NCBI RefSeq assembly: GCF_049801075.1 | Contig: NZ_JBNAGG010000001.1 | Span: forward strand, 434,001-498,000 | DNA: 64,000 nucleotides | Reading direction: 5' to 3' | Origin: Maritalea sp049801075 | Lineage (GTDB): Bacteria; Pseudomonadota; Alphaproteobacteria; Rhizobiales; Devosiaceae | Part shown: positions 49,135 to 57,273 of the stretch, in pieces | Layout: the number at the start of each line of letters is the position of its first letter | Position numbering within the stretch: position 1 is the first letter of the stretch | Notes under the pieces: model-generated | The model's input: only the letters and a program-made list of their open reading frames with translations | What the model was told of the DNA's origin: nothing | Database searches by the model: none | Made by a program: the position numbers and the translations under genes

Positions 49135-49611
49135 CTATTTATCTTCGGTGGGCATCTCATCTGTCGTATTCAATGTCGACAGGAATGCTTCAAAATCGTC
49201 GGCGCCAGAGAAGTTTTTATATACTGAGGCGAACCGAACGAAGGCCACATCATCAAGCTCTTTCAGCCCGTCCATGACCAGAAGGCCAATTTCTTCTGAC
49301 GTGACTTCGCTTTCGCCCATGCTTTCCAAACGGCGCACAACGCCGGAAATCAGGCGCTCGACCCGCTCAGGCTCAACTTCACGCTTGCGCAATGCAGTGC
49401 TAATCGAGCGGGCCAGCTTTTCGCGATCAAACGGCACCTTACGGCCAGACTTTTTCGCCACAACGATATCGCGCAACTGAACGCGCTCAAATGTGGTGAA
49501 ACGCCCACCGCAGCCGGAACACACCCGACGGCGGCGAATGGAATTATAGTCTTCTGTTGGCCGGGAATCTTTGACTTGTGTGTCTTGATTTCCGCAGTAA
49601 GGGCAACGCAT
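49135..49611 (-). CDS. nrdR: Transcriptional repressor NrdR
   Basis: This 158-residue regulator has an N-terminal zinc ribbon (MRCPYCGNQDTQVKDSR and VCSGCGGRFTTFE; four Cys) and an ATP-cone domain (VAKKSGRKVPFDREKLARSI from about 50, then VERLISGVVRRLE). It senses ATP/dATP and represses ribonucleotide reductase genes. It starts 9 bp after glyA, the usual glyA-nrdR pair. The last 20 residues are acidic. Confidence 0.97.
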   Translation of the reverse strand: MRCPYCGNQDTQVKDSRPTEDYNSIRRRRVCSGCGGRFTTFERVQLRDIVVAKKSGRKVPFDREKLARSISTALRKREVEPERVERLISGVVRRLESMGESEVTSEEIGLLVMDGLKELDDVAFVRFASVYKNFSGADDFEAFLSTLNTTDEMPTEDK

Positions 49612-49620
49612 TGATTTACC

Positions 49621-50907
49621 TTATGAAGGATAGATTGGATGCGCGTCTGTGAGCTTTTTCACTTCAGCGCGAACTTTAGCTTCAACGTCAGCATTGCCAT
49701 CTTCGCCATTTTGGCTGAGGCCGTCTACCACTTCCACGATCAATTCACCAACCTTAGCAAAATCGGTTTCATCAAAGCCACGTGAAGTTGCCGCAGGTGT
49801 ACCCACGCGAATACCTGATGTTACAAAAGGCTTTTCCGGATCGAACGGAATTGCGTTTTTGTTACAGGTGATGTGCGCGCGTTCCAACGCTGCTTCGGTC
49901 GCTTTACCCGTCACGCCTTTTGGCCGCAGATCAACCAGCATCAAGTGGTTATCAGTGCCGCCAGACACGATATCCAAGCCGCCCTTCATCAAGGCGTCCG
50001 CTAGGCTTTTCGCATTCAAAACAACCTGTTTTGTGTATTGCTTAAAGTCATCTGTTAGCGCTTCGCCAAAGGCAACTGCTTTACCAGCAATCACATGCAT
50101 CAGCGGACCACCTTGGATACCTGGGAAGATTGCCGAGTTCAGTTTTTTGGCAATATCAGCATCATTGGTCATGATCATGCCGCCACGTGGGCCACGCAAT
50201 GTTTTGTGCGTTGTTGTGGTCGCTACATGCGCATGTGGAAATGGGCTTGGATATTGACCACCCGCCACAAGGCCAGCAACGTGCGCCATATCAACCATGA
50301 AAAATGCGCCAACTTCATCAGCAATCTCACGGAATGCTTTGAAGTCCAAAACACGTGAATATGCAGAGAAACCAGCAATTATCAATTTTGGCTGATGCTC
50401 TTTGGCAAGCTCGCGCACTTGATCCATGTCCAAAAGGCCATCTTCTTTGCGCACTCCATAGTGCACCGCATTAAACCATTTACCAGACTGGTTTGGCCGC
50501 GCACCGTGGGTCAAGTGACCACCAGCATCAAGGCTCATACCCAAAATGGTATCGCCTGGCTTGATAAGCGCTTGGAACACACCTTGGTTGGCTTGAGAAC
50601 CAGAGTTTGGCTGCACATTCACAAAATCACAGCCGAACAATTTTTTGGCGCGATCAATGGCCAAATTCTCAACAACATCTACATGCTGACAACCGCCATA
50701 ATAACGTTTGCCGGGATAGCCCTCAGCATATTTGTTTGTAAGAACAGTACCTTGTGCTTCCATCACTGCATTAGATACGATGTTTTCAGAAGCAATCAGT
50801 TCGATTTCATTTTGCTGACGATTATGTTCAGCGGCCACGGCCTGCGCAATTTCATTGTCTGATTGCGCCAGCGAATGGGTGAAGAAATTTGGAAAAATCT
50901 CAGTCAT
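49621..50907 (-). CDS. glyA: Serine hydroxymethyltransferase
   Basis: A 428-residue PLP enzyme interconverting serine and glycine with tetrahydrofolate, the main one-carbon source. Blocks visible: IELIASENIVSNAVMEAQG near 35, YAEGYPGKRYYGGC near 58, FMVDMAHVAGLVAGGQYPSP near 203, the PLP lysine in ATTTHKTLRGPRGG near 234, and VTSGIRVGTPAATSRG near 365. First gene of glyA-nrdR. The 111-bp leader (50908-51018) shows no riboswitch I recognise. Confidence 0.97.
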   Translation of the reverse strand: MTEIFPNFFTHSLAQSDNEIAQAVAAEHNRQQNEIELIASENIVSNAVMEAQGTVLTNKYAEGYPGKRYYGGCQHVDVVENLAIDRAKKLFGCDFVNVQPNSGSQANQGVFQALIKPGDTILGMSLDAGGHLTHGARPNQSGKWFNAVHYGVRKEDGLLDMDQVRELAKEHQPKLIIAGFSAYSRVLDFKAFREIADEVGAFFMVDMAHVAGLVAGGQYPSPFPHAHVATTTTHKTLRGPRGGMIMTNDADIAKKLNSAIFPGIQGGPLMHVIAGKAVAFGEALTDDFKQYTKQVVLNAKSLADALMKGGLDIVSGGTDNHLMLVDLRPKGVTGKATEAALERAHITCNKNAIPFDPEKPFVTSGIRVGTPAATSRGFDETDFAKVGELIVEVVDGLSQNGEDGNADVEAKVRAEVKKLTDAHPIYPS

Positions 50908-51018
50908 GTAACGTCCCCAGAGTGGATGAGATTTAGGAGCTAGCCCCTAGTTTCGGTGGAGATCGCTTAGCACAGCCCCCTGCTTTATCCAAGCCGCCTT
51001 TTGGCTAATTAGGGAACC

Positions 51019-51222
51019 TTAAGACGAATTGCGCATAAGCGCACGACGTAGCTTTGCGAGCGCCAAATTCTTCATTTGCATTTCACTGGCGGAAAGTGGC
51101 GCAATGATTGTGACTTCGGTGCCCGAATTGGCGTGCACTGCGGCAACACGCATTTGCCCACCCAATTGAACAAACTCAAATAAGACTTCGCCTAAATTCG
51201 GCGCAATATCCCGATCTTTCAT
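51019..51222 (-). CDS. Small conserved protein upstream of glyA
   Basis: The 67 residues from ATG 51222 read LGEVLFEFVQLGGQMRVAAVHANSGTEVTIIAPLSASEMQMKNLALAKLRR, a soluble protein probably with a beta-sheet followed by a helix. I recall similar small proteins near glyA in Hyphomicrobiales, possibly the family DUF6898, but I cannot verify the number. GAGGGG lies 10 nt upstream; a TTG at 51252 is the alternative start. Function unknown. Confidence 0.7.
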   Translation of the reverse strand: MKDRDIAPNLGEVLFEFVQLGGQMRVAAVHANSGTEVTIIAPLSASEMQMKNLALAKLRRALMRNSS

Positions 51223-51275
51223 GTCACTACTGCCCCTCAGCAACTCCACCAAGCGGCAAAATGGCCTGTGATGGC

Positions 51276-52520
51276 TTAGTTTGCGCTAGCAAAATCGATT
51301 CTACCCGCATCATCATATCCATAGATATCATTGCGGAAACTGACCACGCCAGCACGATTTGCCCATGCTGTAATATAAGTAGTGATGATCGGCACCGGCT
51401 TTTCGAGATTTACGTCCTGCCGTTCGCCAGACTCGAAAGCCGCATCGACCGCAGGTAGGCTCCAGTCAGACGTATTCTCGCGCAGCAACCAAGATACCAG
51501 CTCGTCCACATTCTCTACCCGTACACAGCCTGATGAGTGGAAGCGACGATTTTGCCCGAACAGTGATTTTTGCGGCGTATCATGCAGATAAACAGCATGT
51601 GGGTTGTAAAAATTGATTTTTACATGGCCCATAGAGTTTTCTGCGCCCGGCTCCTGGCGGAAAGAGTATTGAACGGCTTCTTCCGTTGACCAATCAATTG
51701 ATTGCGGATCTAGCTCGTCGCCGCTAGCATCATAGATTTTAATACGGAAATCAGTGAGATAATTCGGATCCTGGTTCATATATTTGATGATGTCACGGCG
51801 AATGATGCTCTTCGGCACATGCCAATAAGGATTGAAATTAATTTCGTGCACCTTTGACGTCAAAATCGGAGTTTGACGATCAATCCGACCGACAATCGCG
51901 GTATGCCGACGTTCCACCACGCCATTTTCCACAGCCTCGATACTTGCTGCTGGGATATTAACGACGATGTATCTATTTGAAAGATCGCCAACAACTTGAT
52001 TGACCCGCTCAAGGTTCAGCCGCAATTGCTTCAATTTCGCCTCAGCAGGTAAATTCAGGGTGAGATATGTCTCCTGATCGATGATTCCGGTCAGCTGTAG
52101 GCCATGACGTGCTTGGAATTGGCGCAACGCAGCATCCAATTCATCATCAAATTTAGAAGAGAGGCGGCCCGTATCTTCAAGGTCGCCCGACGCTATCAAT
52201 CGACGACGCAACGCCCGAACATGCCCGCGATCATCGCCCTTTTCAAGCGCATATGAACCACGTGTCATCTCTTCCCAACCACCATTTGCCACGATTTGTT
52301 CGTAGCGTTTGATGGCAGCAACCAGATTATAGGATGTTTCGTAAGATAGAATTGGCTCGGAGCTATCAATAGCATCTTGAGCTGCGACACTGTTGGTGAC
52401 TTCATCAGCCGATGCGATGCTTGAACCAAAAGCCATAGAGCCAATCACAACAGCGCCGCACATCGCGCGCACAGTTACGGTCCATCTCGCCAGCCAATTC
52501 AGTCGGTTCATGCTATCCAT
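51276..52520 (-). CDS. ldtP: L,D-transpeptidase (YkuD domain)
   Basis: This 414-residue protein has a signal-anchor or signal peptide (ARWTVTVRAMCGAVVIGSMAFGSSIASA, about 11-38), a peptidoglycan-binding domain (RGHVRALRRRLIASGDL, LDAALRQFQARHGLQLTG; about 100-155), then a YkuD domain with AIVGRIDRQTP, HEINFNPYWHVPKSIIRR and the catalytic HSSGCVRVENV, nucleophile C332. It makes 3-3 crosslinks or anchors proteins to peptidoglycan. Its close MarR neighbour makes this the ldtP/ldtR pair known from Liberibacter and Sinorhizobium, where LdtR activates ldtP. Confidence 0.9.
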   Translation of the reverse strand: MDSMNRLNWLARWTVTVRAMCGAVVIGSMAFGSSIASADEVTNSVAAQDAIDSSEPILSYETSYNLVAAIKRYEQIVANGGWEEMTRGSYALEKGDDRGHVRALRRRLIASGDLEDTGRLSSKFDDELDAALRQFQARHGLQLTGIIDQETYLTLNLPAEAKLKQLRLNLERVNQVVGDLSNRYIVVNIPAASIEAVENGVVERRHTAIVGRIDRQTPILTSKVHEINFNPYWHVPKSIIRRDIIKYMNQDPNYLTDFRIKIYDASGDELDPQSIDWSTEEAVQYSFRQEPGAENSMGHVKINFYNPHAVYLHDTPQKSLFGQNRRFHSSGCVRVENVDELVSWLLRENTSDWSLPAVDAAFESGERQDVNLEKPVPIITTYITAWANRAGVVSFRNDIYGYDDAGRIDFASAN

Positions 52521-52639
52521 CCCAAATATATAGAAAGTGTTCAGCCCAGTTGTTGCCAGACCTTTAGCAGGTTGCTCAGCAGCTCACAACAAACGAATCG
52601 CTATCATTTTCTAATTATTTGGGGCCAAAAGATGGAAAT

Positions 52640-52655
52640 AGGCAATTATTTGCCT
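52640..52655. promoter_or_regulatory. Palindrome upstream of ldtP
   Basis: AGGCAA (52640-52645) and TTGCCT (52650-52655) form a perfect 6-bp inverted repeat with a TTAT spacer, 120 bp upstream of the ldtP start. It is a candidate operator for the MarR protein LdtR, but no second copy was seen near ldtR. Confidence 0.4.
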
Positions 52656-52686
52656 CTCACCTTTTGTATTTTGGTGTTCGCTTGGT

Positions 52687-52709
52687 GGCGCCGGGTAAAA
52701 CCCGACGCC
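52687..52709 (-). terminator. Hairpin downstream of ldtR
   Basis: GGCGCCGGGT (52687-52696) pairs with ACCCGACGCC (52700-52709) with one C-A mismatch and a 3-nt loop, 35 bp beyond the ldtR stop. No T run follows on the minus strand, so termination is uncertain. Confidence 0.45.
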
Positions 52710-52743
52710 AATCCATTCGACCAACCAGTTCGCGTAATATCGC

Positions 52744-53253
52744 TTAAAGTTTATAAAGGATTTGGTCGACCCAGAACCGCTCAAGGCGTGCAAGAGCAGA
52801 ATTCAAGCCTTCAAATTCTTTTTCGTCCAAACCACCGACTTCAGAAATTGACTTAAGGTGGCGGTCGTAGAGCTCGTCGATCACTTCGGCAACCTCTTCA
52901 CCTTTCGGTGTCAAACGAATGCGCACTGAGCGACGGTCTGTTTTTGATTTGGTCTGGAAAATGTAACCGGTATCGACCAACTTTTTCAGATTGTAAGAAA
53001 CATTTGATCCCAAATAGTAGCCGCGAGAGCGCAGTTCGCCAGCAGTCAGCTCTGAATTGCCGATGTTGAACATCATGATCGCTTGTACAGGATTAATGTC
53101 GTCCCAGCCCATCCGGTCAAACTCGTCTTTAACAAGATCAAGCAAACGACGGTGCAAACGTTCAACGCGTGACACCGCCTCCAAGTAACGCGGTTTAAGA
53201 CCTTCTTCTTCAACAGGCGTATGTGCCTGCACTTTCATTGTGTTGATACCCAT
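52744..53253 (-). CDS. ldtR: MarR-family regulator LdtR
   Basis: A 169-residue regulator from ATG 53253 (GAGG 6 nt upstream). It contains VSRVERLHRRLLDLVKDEFDRMGWDDINPVQAIMMFNIG, then ELTAGELRSRGYYLGSNVSYNLKKLVDTGYI as winged HTH and SKTDRRSVRIRLTPKG as wing. This sequence closely follows the LdtR group of Hyphomicrobiales, in which the regulator controls cell-envelope and osmotic-stress genes including the adjacent L,D-transpeptidase. Longer in-frame starts to 53319 are unlikely. Confidence 0.9.
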   Translation of the reverse strand: MGINTMKVQAHTPVEEEGLKPRYLEAVSRVERLHRRLLDLVKDEFDRMGWDDINPVQAIMMFNIGNSELTAGELRSRGYYLGSNVSYNLKKLVDTGYIFQTKSKTDRRSVRIRLTPKGEEVAEVIDELYDRHLKSISEVGGLDEKEFEGLNSALARLERFWVDQILYKL

Positions 53254-53418
53254 TTTAGCCTCACTGTTATTGGTCGCACGATTTTTCGTGTCTATGTGAA
53301 GCAATCTATGGGGAAGCAAATAAGATCAGTTTAAAATACAGACTTAAAAATATGTTACTGATAAAATTAGGATTTTTAGCTTTCTAACTTCTTACCTTAG
53401 GTTACGAATTAGAAACCC

Positions 53419-53841
53419 TTACAATTCGTGACCATGCTGATTGCGGCTTCTATTTGCCCACACCAAAAGCACGCAAATCGCAAGCAAAATAAGGACTCGC
53501 AGGGCAATTTCAAACAGTGAAAAATGCAAGATTTTGGGCGACCAAAATGCGGCGCTGAGCTCCATAACATTGGCAATAATTAGTAAAACACCTCCCCAGA
53601 TGGTTAGACTCCATAAACCAACAGCCGCCATCAATCGCAACAAAGCGCATAAAATGGTAATCGCGAAGGCAACATTTCCTAACGCGTCGACAGAAACATT
53701 TACGTCCCGTGCGGTGCTAAATTGATAAAAAATGGCGGTGAGGCCATGGACCAACGCCAAAATTGCCAACACACGCGCTGCTAATGAGAATGGTTTTTCA
53801 GAAAATGCCAAATCATCTCCCCCTTCGCCTTGCCTGCCCAT
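53419..53841 (-). CDS. Membrane protein, probably DUF6163 family
   Basis: From ATG 53841 the protein has 140 residues and four predicted helices: VLAILALVHGLTAIFYQF, NVAFAITILCALLRLMAAVGLW, IWGGVLLIIANVMELSAAFW and LFEIALRVLILLAICVLLVW, ending in a polar tail. A small membrane protein between ldtR and hemB is conserved in Hyphomicrobiales; I believe it is DUF6163 but cannot verify this. The frame is open up to 53970; that extra part is not protein-like and would crowd the divergent hemB promoter. Confidence 0.72.
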   Translation of the reverse strand: MGRQGEGGDDLAFSEKPFSLAARVLAILALVHGLTAIFYQFSTARDVNVSVDALGNVAFAITILCALLRLMAAVGLWSLTIWGGVLLIIANVMELSAAFWSPKILHFSLFEIALRVLILLAICVLLVWANRSRNQHGHEL

Positions 53842-53972
53842 AGCCCGTGGAAAAGTCCGTGGCAAGGTGCCGCATAAATTTCTGCCCAATTCATATGGCT
53901 TCAATATAGCCCCTTGGCTCAATTTATGCTTTGACATAGATCTTGTCGATAAGAACGCACCAAGGAGCAATC

Positions 53973-54989
53973 ATGACGCAATCATCTCGCGAAAAAGCCG
54001 ATTTGGATTTTCTGGCAGGCAAGCGCTTGCGCCGCACTCGGCAATCAGGCTGGAGCCGCGCCATGGTGCAAGAGACTGACTTGACGGCGCGCGATTTGAT
54101 TTTGCCGCTCTTTATTTTGGATGGTGAAAACCAACGCGAGCAAATCGCCACAATGCCTGGCGTTGAGCGTCTAAGTATCGATCTCGCAGTGGAGGTTGCG
54201 AAAACTGCCCGTGACCTCGGCATCCCTGCACTGGCATTGTTTCCGTGCACACAGAATGATCGGCGCACAGAAGATGGAGCTGAAAGCTATAATCCCGATA
54301 ATTTGATGTGCCGCGCCCTACGCGCCATTAAAGCTGCTGTGCCTGACATTGGCTTGGTGGCCGACGTTGCGCTGGATCCTTATACGAGCCACGGGCATGA
54401 CGGGCTAATGGATGGTGATACCATCCTCAATGATGAGAGCATTGCTGTTCTGGTTAAGCAAGCGCTGAACCAAGCGAAAGCTGGTGCCGACATTATCGCT
54501 CCATCTGACATGATGGACGGCCGAATTGGTGCGTTGCGCGAAGCGCTTGATGCAAACGGTTTTGAAAACGTGATCCTCTTGTCCTATGCCGCCAAATTCG
54601 CATCTGCCTTCTATGGACCGTTCCGTGACGCTGTTGGGTCTGGCGCGAGACTAAAAGGCGACAAGAAGACGTACCAACTTGAGCCATTCAATCGCGAAGA
54701 AGCGTTGCGCGAAGTTGAGCAGGATTTGCTTGAGGCCGCTGACTGGGTGATGGTGAAGCCCGGCATGGCTTATTTGGATATTGTGCGCGAAGTGAAAGAT
54801 CAATTTGACGTACCTGTATTCGCCTACCAAGTTTCAGGCGAATATGCACAAATTGAATTCGCTGCGGCGGCAGGCGCATTGGATCGGCAAGCTGCAATGA
54901 TGGAAAGCTTGATCGCGTTCAAACGTGCAGGATGCTCCGGCATTTTGACATATTTCGCTTTGGATGCTGCTCGGCTATTGAAAAGTTAG
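53973..54989 (+). CDS. hemB: Delta-aminolevulinic acid dehydratase (porphobilinogen synthase)
   Basis: A 338-residue enzyme joining two aminolevulinate molecules to porphobilinogen in haem synthesis. DLILPLFILDG near 41, the active-site lysines K208 (SYAAKFASAFYGPFRD) and K262 (VMVKPGMAYLDIV), and PSDMMDGRIGALR near 177 are standard. The metal site reads ALDPYTSHGHDG without the cysteine triad, so it is the Mg-dependent rather than Zn-dependent type. AAGGAG 6 nt before ATG 53973 fixes the start. A terminator follows. Confidence 0.97.
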   Translation: MTQSSREKADLDFLAGKRLRRTRQSGWSRAMVQETDLTARDLILPLFILDGENQREQIATMPGVERLSIDLAVEVAKTARDLGIPALALFPCTQNDRRTEDGAESYNPDNLMCRALRAIKAAVPDIGLVADVALDPYTSHGHDGLMDGDTILNDESIAVLVKQALNQAKAGADIIAPSDMMDGRIGALREALDANGFENVILLSYAAKFASAFYGPFRDAVGSGARLKGDKKTYQLEPFNREEALREVEQDLLEAADWVMVKPGMAYLDIVREVKDQFDVPVFAYQVSGEYAQIEFAAAAGALDRQAAMMESLIAFKRAGCSGILTYFALDAARLLKS

Positions 54990-55018
54990 CTGGCTTAACC
55001 TGCAATTTTACGAAGTTA

Positions 55019-55043
55019 GAGGGGCGTTTGGCGCCCCTTTTTT
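55019..55043 (+). terminator. Terminator after hemB
   Basis: GGGGCG (55021-55026) pairs with CGCCCC (55032-55037) around a 5-nt loop, followed by T's to 55043, 32 bp past the hemB stop. Confidence 0.88.
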
Positions 55044-55054
55044 GTCTACTTACA

Positions 55055-55100
55055 TTGATGAAATCTACTTTTGGGTATATATTTATACAGTGTATAAATA
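55055..55100 (+). promoter_or_regulatory. Promoter and palindromic operator of the dfr-tetR pair
   Basis: -35 TTGATG (55055-55060) and -10 TATATT (55078-55083) are 17 bp apart. A perfect inverted repeat with 10-bp arms around one central G (ATTTATACA-G-TGTATAAAT core at 55081-55099) covers the -10 and the expected start site. It is 12 bp before the first gene, and the TetR-family gene is second in the operon, so this is a very likely autorepression site. Confidence 0.7.
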
Positions 55101-55111
55101 ATGAGATTCGT

Positions 55112-55648
55112 ATGACAAGTGGACATGTAATGATGGCAATGAGCCTCGATGGCTTTGTTGCGCGAAAGGATCACCAACTTGACTGGCTGATGAAACAGCA
55201 AACCGATGGGGAAGATCATGGGTACGATCATTTTATTGCGTCCATCGATGTCATCATTATGGGTAGTAATACATTTCGCACGGTTTTGGGGGTTGGCGAC
55301 TGGCCATACACGACGCCAGTCATTGTGCTCAGCCGGACATTGAAAGATGATGATATTCCAGTGCATTTAACCGACAAAGTTGAGATTTTGAATCAATCAC
55401 CTTCACAGTTGGTGCGTGAGTTGAAATCAAGAAACATCAAACGCGCTTACATTGATGGCGGTGCCATTGTCCGCGCTTTCATGGCAGAGGGCTTTATCGA
55501 AACGATGCATATTACAATTGTGCCTATTTTGATCGGCGATGGCGTGCGTTTATTCGACAAGCAACCTCGTGATATCGATTTGCATCTCGAAAAAACCGAG
55601 ACCTTTGCCTCCGGGTTAGTGGATTTGCATTATAGGGTATTGCCGTGA
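55112..55648 (+). CDS. Dihydrofolate reductase-like protein (RibD C-terminal domain)
   Basis: The 178 residues from ATG 55112 belong to the YyaP/YwjB group: VMMAMSLDGFVARKDHQLDW at the start, VIIMGSNTFRTVLGVGDWPY near 50, PVIVLSRTLKDDDIPVH, and AYIDGGAIVRAFMAEGFIETMHITIVPILIGDGVRLF near 112-148. The fold binds NADPH, and members reduce unknown substrates, with some linked to drug or folate metabolism. The stop is embedded in the GTG start of the TetR gene (GTGA), so the two are coupled. Confidence 0.87.
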   Translation: MTSGHVMMAMSLDGFVARKDHQLDWLMKQQTDGEDHGYDHFIASIDVIIMGSNTFRTVLGVGDWPYTTPVIVLSRTLKDDDIPVHLTDKVEILNQSPSQLVRELKSRNIKRAYIDGGAIVRAFMAEGFIETMHITIVPILIGDGVRLFDKQPRDIDLHLEKTETFASGLVDLHYRVLP

Positions 55649-56199
55649 ACCGAACAGCGCGGGGGCGCCCTTCCCGTTCGAAAAGCTCACTTTCTAAGCA
55701 GCGGATTGTTTCGAAGGCCATGGAGATTGCGGCGGCAGATGGGCTGGATGCCTGTTCTTTTCGCCGTTTGGCTGTCGAGTTAGACGTAACTGCGATGGCC
55801 GTGAGCTATCACGTATCCACGCGCCGAGATCTTTTGCTTGCAATGGTCGATCTTGCTTTTGCAGAACTCAACTTACCCTCAAAGTCGGACACGCCCAAAG
55901 AACGATTACGAGAATTGCTGATCCGATATGTGCAGTTTGGTGAGGAAAACACATATTTGGTGCGTGCTGCACTCCAATATCCGTATTTAATGCAAGCCCA
56001 ACTGCTAGAATTTACAAACGCTTTGCGCATGGAAACGCAAGCGGTCAATTCGGGTGACGACGCTGATGAGCTACTCAATTTATTGGTTGATTTTGCCCAT
56101 GGGCATATTTTTGCAGTTGCTGCGGCGCCCAAGGGAGAAGGTCCAGATCTAGCAACATATTTGCGAAGCTTGGATTGGGTGTTAGATCGTCTAGATTGA
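55645..56199 (+). CDS. TetR-family regulator
   Basis: A 184-residue repressor starting at GTG 55645. The HTH is at about 15-60: KQRIVSKAMEIAAADGLDACSFRRLAVELDVTAMAVSYHVSTRRDLL. The C-terminal ligand domain has helices typical of TetR proteins (LLIRYVQFGEENTYLVRAALQYP and LNLLVDFAHGHIFAVAAAPKG) but no recognised ligand. Being coupled to the reductase-like gene and under a palindromic operator, it probably represses both until a small molecule binds. Terminator follows. Confidence 0.9.
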   Translation: MNRTARGRPSRSKSSLSKQRIVSKAMEIAAADGLDACSFRRLAVELDVTAMAVSYHVSTRRDLLLAMVDLAFAELNLPSKSDTPKERLRELLIRYVQFGEENTYLVRAALQYPYLMQAQLLEFTNALRMETQAVNSGDDADELLNLLVDFAHGHIFAVAAAPKGEGPDLATYLRSLDWVLDRLD

Positions 56200-56209
56200 A
56201 CGTGGGGGA

Positions 56210-56241
56210 GAGTGGGCCAAAGCCGGTCCACTCATTTTTTT
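56210..56241 (+). terminator. Terminator of the dfr-tetR operon
   Basis: GAGTGGGCC pairs with GGTCCACTC (one G-T) around a 6-nt loop, followed by seven T (56235-56241). Confidence 0.88.
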
Positions 56242-56264
56242 GCACTTGATTCAAATTTTGGCAG

Positions 56265-56519
56265 CTAGGCCTTTTTGATCAAGCTGATCACAAATAGCAG
56301 TATGACTGCACCGATCGTGGCATTAATAACCGAAGCGATTATGCCACCGCCAATGGCGATTCCCACCATGGGCAACAAATAGCCAGCGATTACAGCACCG
56401 AGAATACCGACAACAATGTTGCCAATAAGCCCAAAGCCGAATCCCTTTACGATTAGTCCGGCAAGCCAACCTGCAACTGCACCAATGAGCAGCAGCACCA
56501 ACAAACTAGCAATATCCAT
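56265..56519 (-). CDS. GlsB/YeaQ/YmgE family stress-response membrane protein
   Basis: An 84-residue protein with three hydrophobic stretches and glycine-rich turns: VLLLIGAVAGWLAGLIVKGFGFGLIGNIVVGILGAVIAGYLLP is the family signature, followed by a third helix near 60-80. These proteins (once called transglycosylase-associated) are induced by stress or stationary phase in several bacteria; mechanism unknown. TCTCCCTCC just upstream on the plus strand is a strong ribosome-binding site (GGAGGGAGA) on the gene's strand. Confidence 0.92.
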   Translation of the reverse strand: MDIASLLVLLLIGAVAGWLAGLIVKGFGFGLIGNIVVGILGAVIAGYLLPMVGIAIGGGIIASVINATIGAVILLFVISLIKKA

Positions 56520-56651
56520 ATTTCTCCCTCCTTGTTGATAAGTTCAGTTTGACAGTCTCAATAGAAACTGTCGAGCCTATCATTAAGTTCCACTTGTATT
56601 TCACTTATTTATTGCCATGTTAAAACCACGGAGACTGTGGAGAACCTTATT

Positions 56652-57194
56652 ATGGCAAAAAATTCATTCGGCTGGTTTGTACGAGACGACCTACCTGATC
56701 CCCAATCAGCACCAGAGCTGTTTGATGGCGTTTTGCTACGGCGTATTCTCGCTTTTATCATTGATCTTATCGTGGTTACGGTCACCATTGTCGTGGCTTC
56801 TATCATCTTGGGAATACTCGGCGTGCTCACCTTGGGCCTCGCTTGGCTTGGCTATTTCATTTTAGTGCCAGCAGTTTGGGTCGGCTACTACGCCCTCACC
56901 CTTGGCTCCCCTGTACGCGCCACCGTGGGCATGCAAATGATGGATATTGTGCTTACCCCAACCCGCAAATCGCCGCTTGAAGGTTGGTTGGCGATTCTAC
57001 ATCCAATCGTTGGGTGGGCCAGCATCACCCTATTTACGCCATTCGTGCTACTCGCAGGCTTGTTCACCGCACGCCGCCAACTTGTCCACGATTTGGTGGT
57101 GGGTACTTTGATGGTTCGCCGCTCACCCATGGACCGGTTTTGGCATCAGGAATACGATCAGTATGAAGAGCCTTGGGTTGATTTGAACCGGTAG
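56652..57194 (+). CDS. RDD-domain membrane protein
   Basis: This 180-residue protein has the RDD domain: LLRRILAFIIDLIVVTVTIVVASI near 30 (R and D in the first helix), a second helix pair near 65-95, then SPVRATVGMQMMDIV and RRQLVHDLVVGTLMVRR near 140-155. RDD proteins are small inner-membrane proteins; some act in Na+/H+ or K+ exchange, most are uncharacterised. ATG 56652 is preceded by GGAG at 9 nt; GTG 56637 is an alternative. The C-terminus is polar. Confidence 0.9.
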   Translation: MAKNSFGWFVRDDLPDPQSAPELFDGVLLRRILAFIIDLIVVTVTIVVASIILGILGVLTLGLAWLGYFILVPAVWVGYYALTLGSPVRATVGMQMMDIVLTPTRKSPLEGWLAILHPIVGWASITLFTPFVLLAGLFTARRQLVHDLVVGTLMVRRSPMDRFWHQEYDQYEEPWVDLNR

Positions 57195-57273
57195 GCAACT
57201 TTTCTGAAGAAAACGCTTAATTTAGGCAAATAAGACTTGGTGGCGCAGATGTTTAGCTGCAAAATGCGCCACT

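Noticed and set aside
50908..51018. Riboswitch in the glyA leader
   Set aside because: No glycine, SAM or tetrahydrofolate aptamer pattern could be recognised.
54932..55111. Upstream extension of the dihydrofolate-reductase-like gene
   Set aside because: It would cross the hemB stop, the hemB terminator and the dfr promoter.
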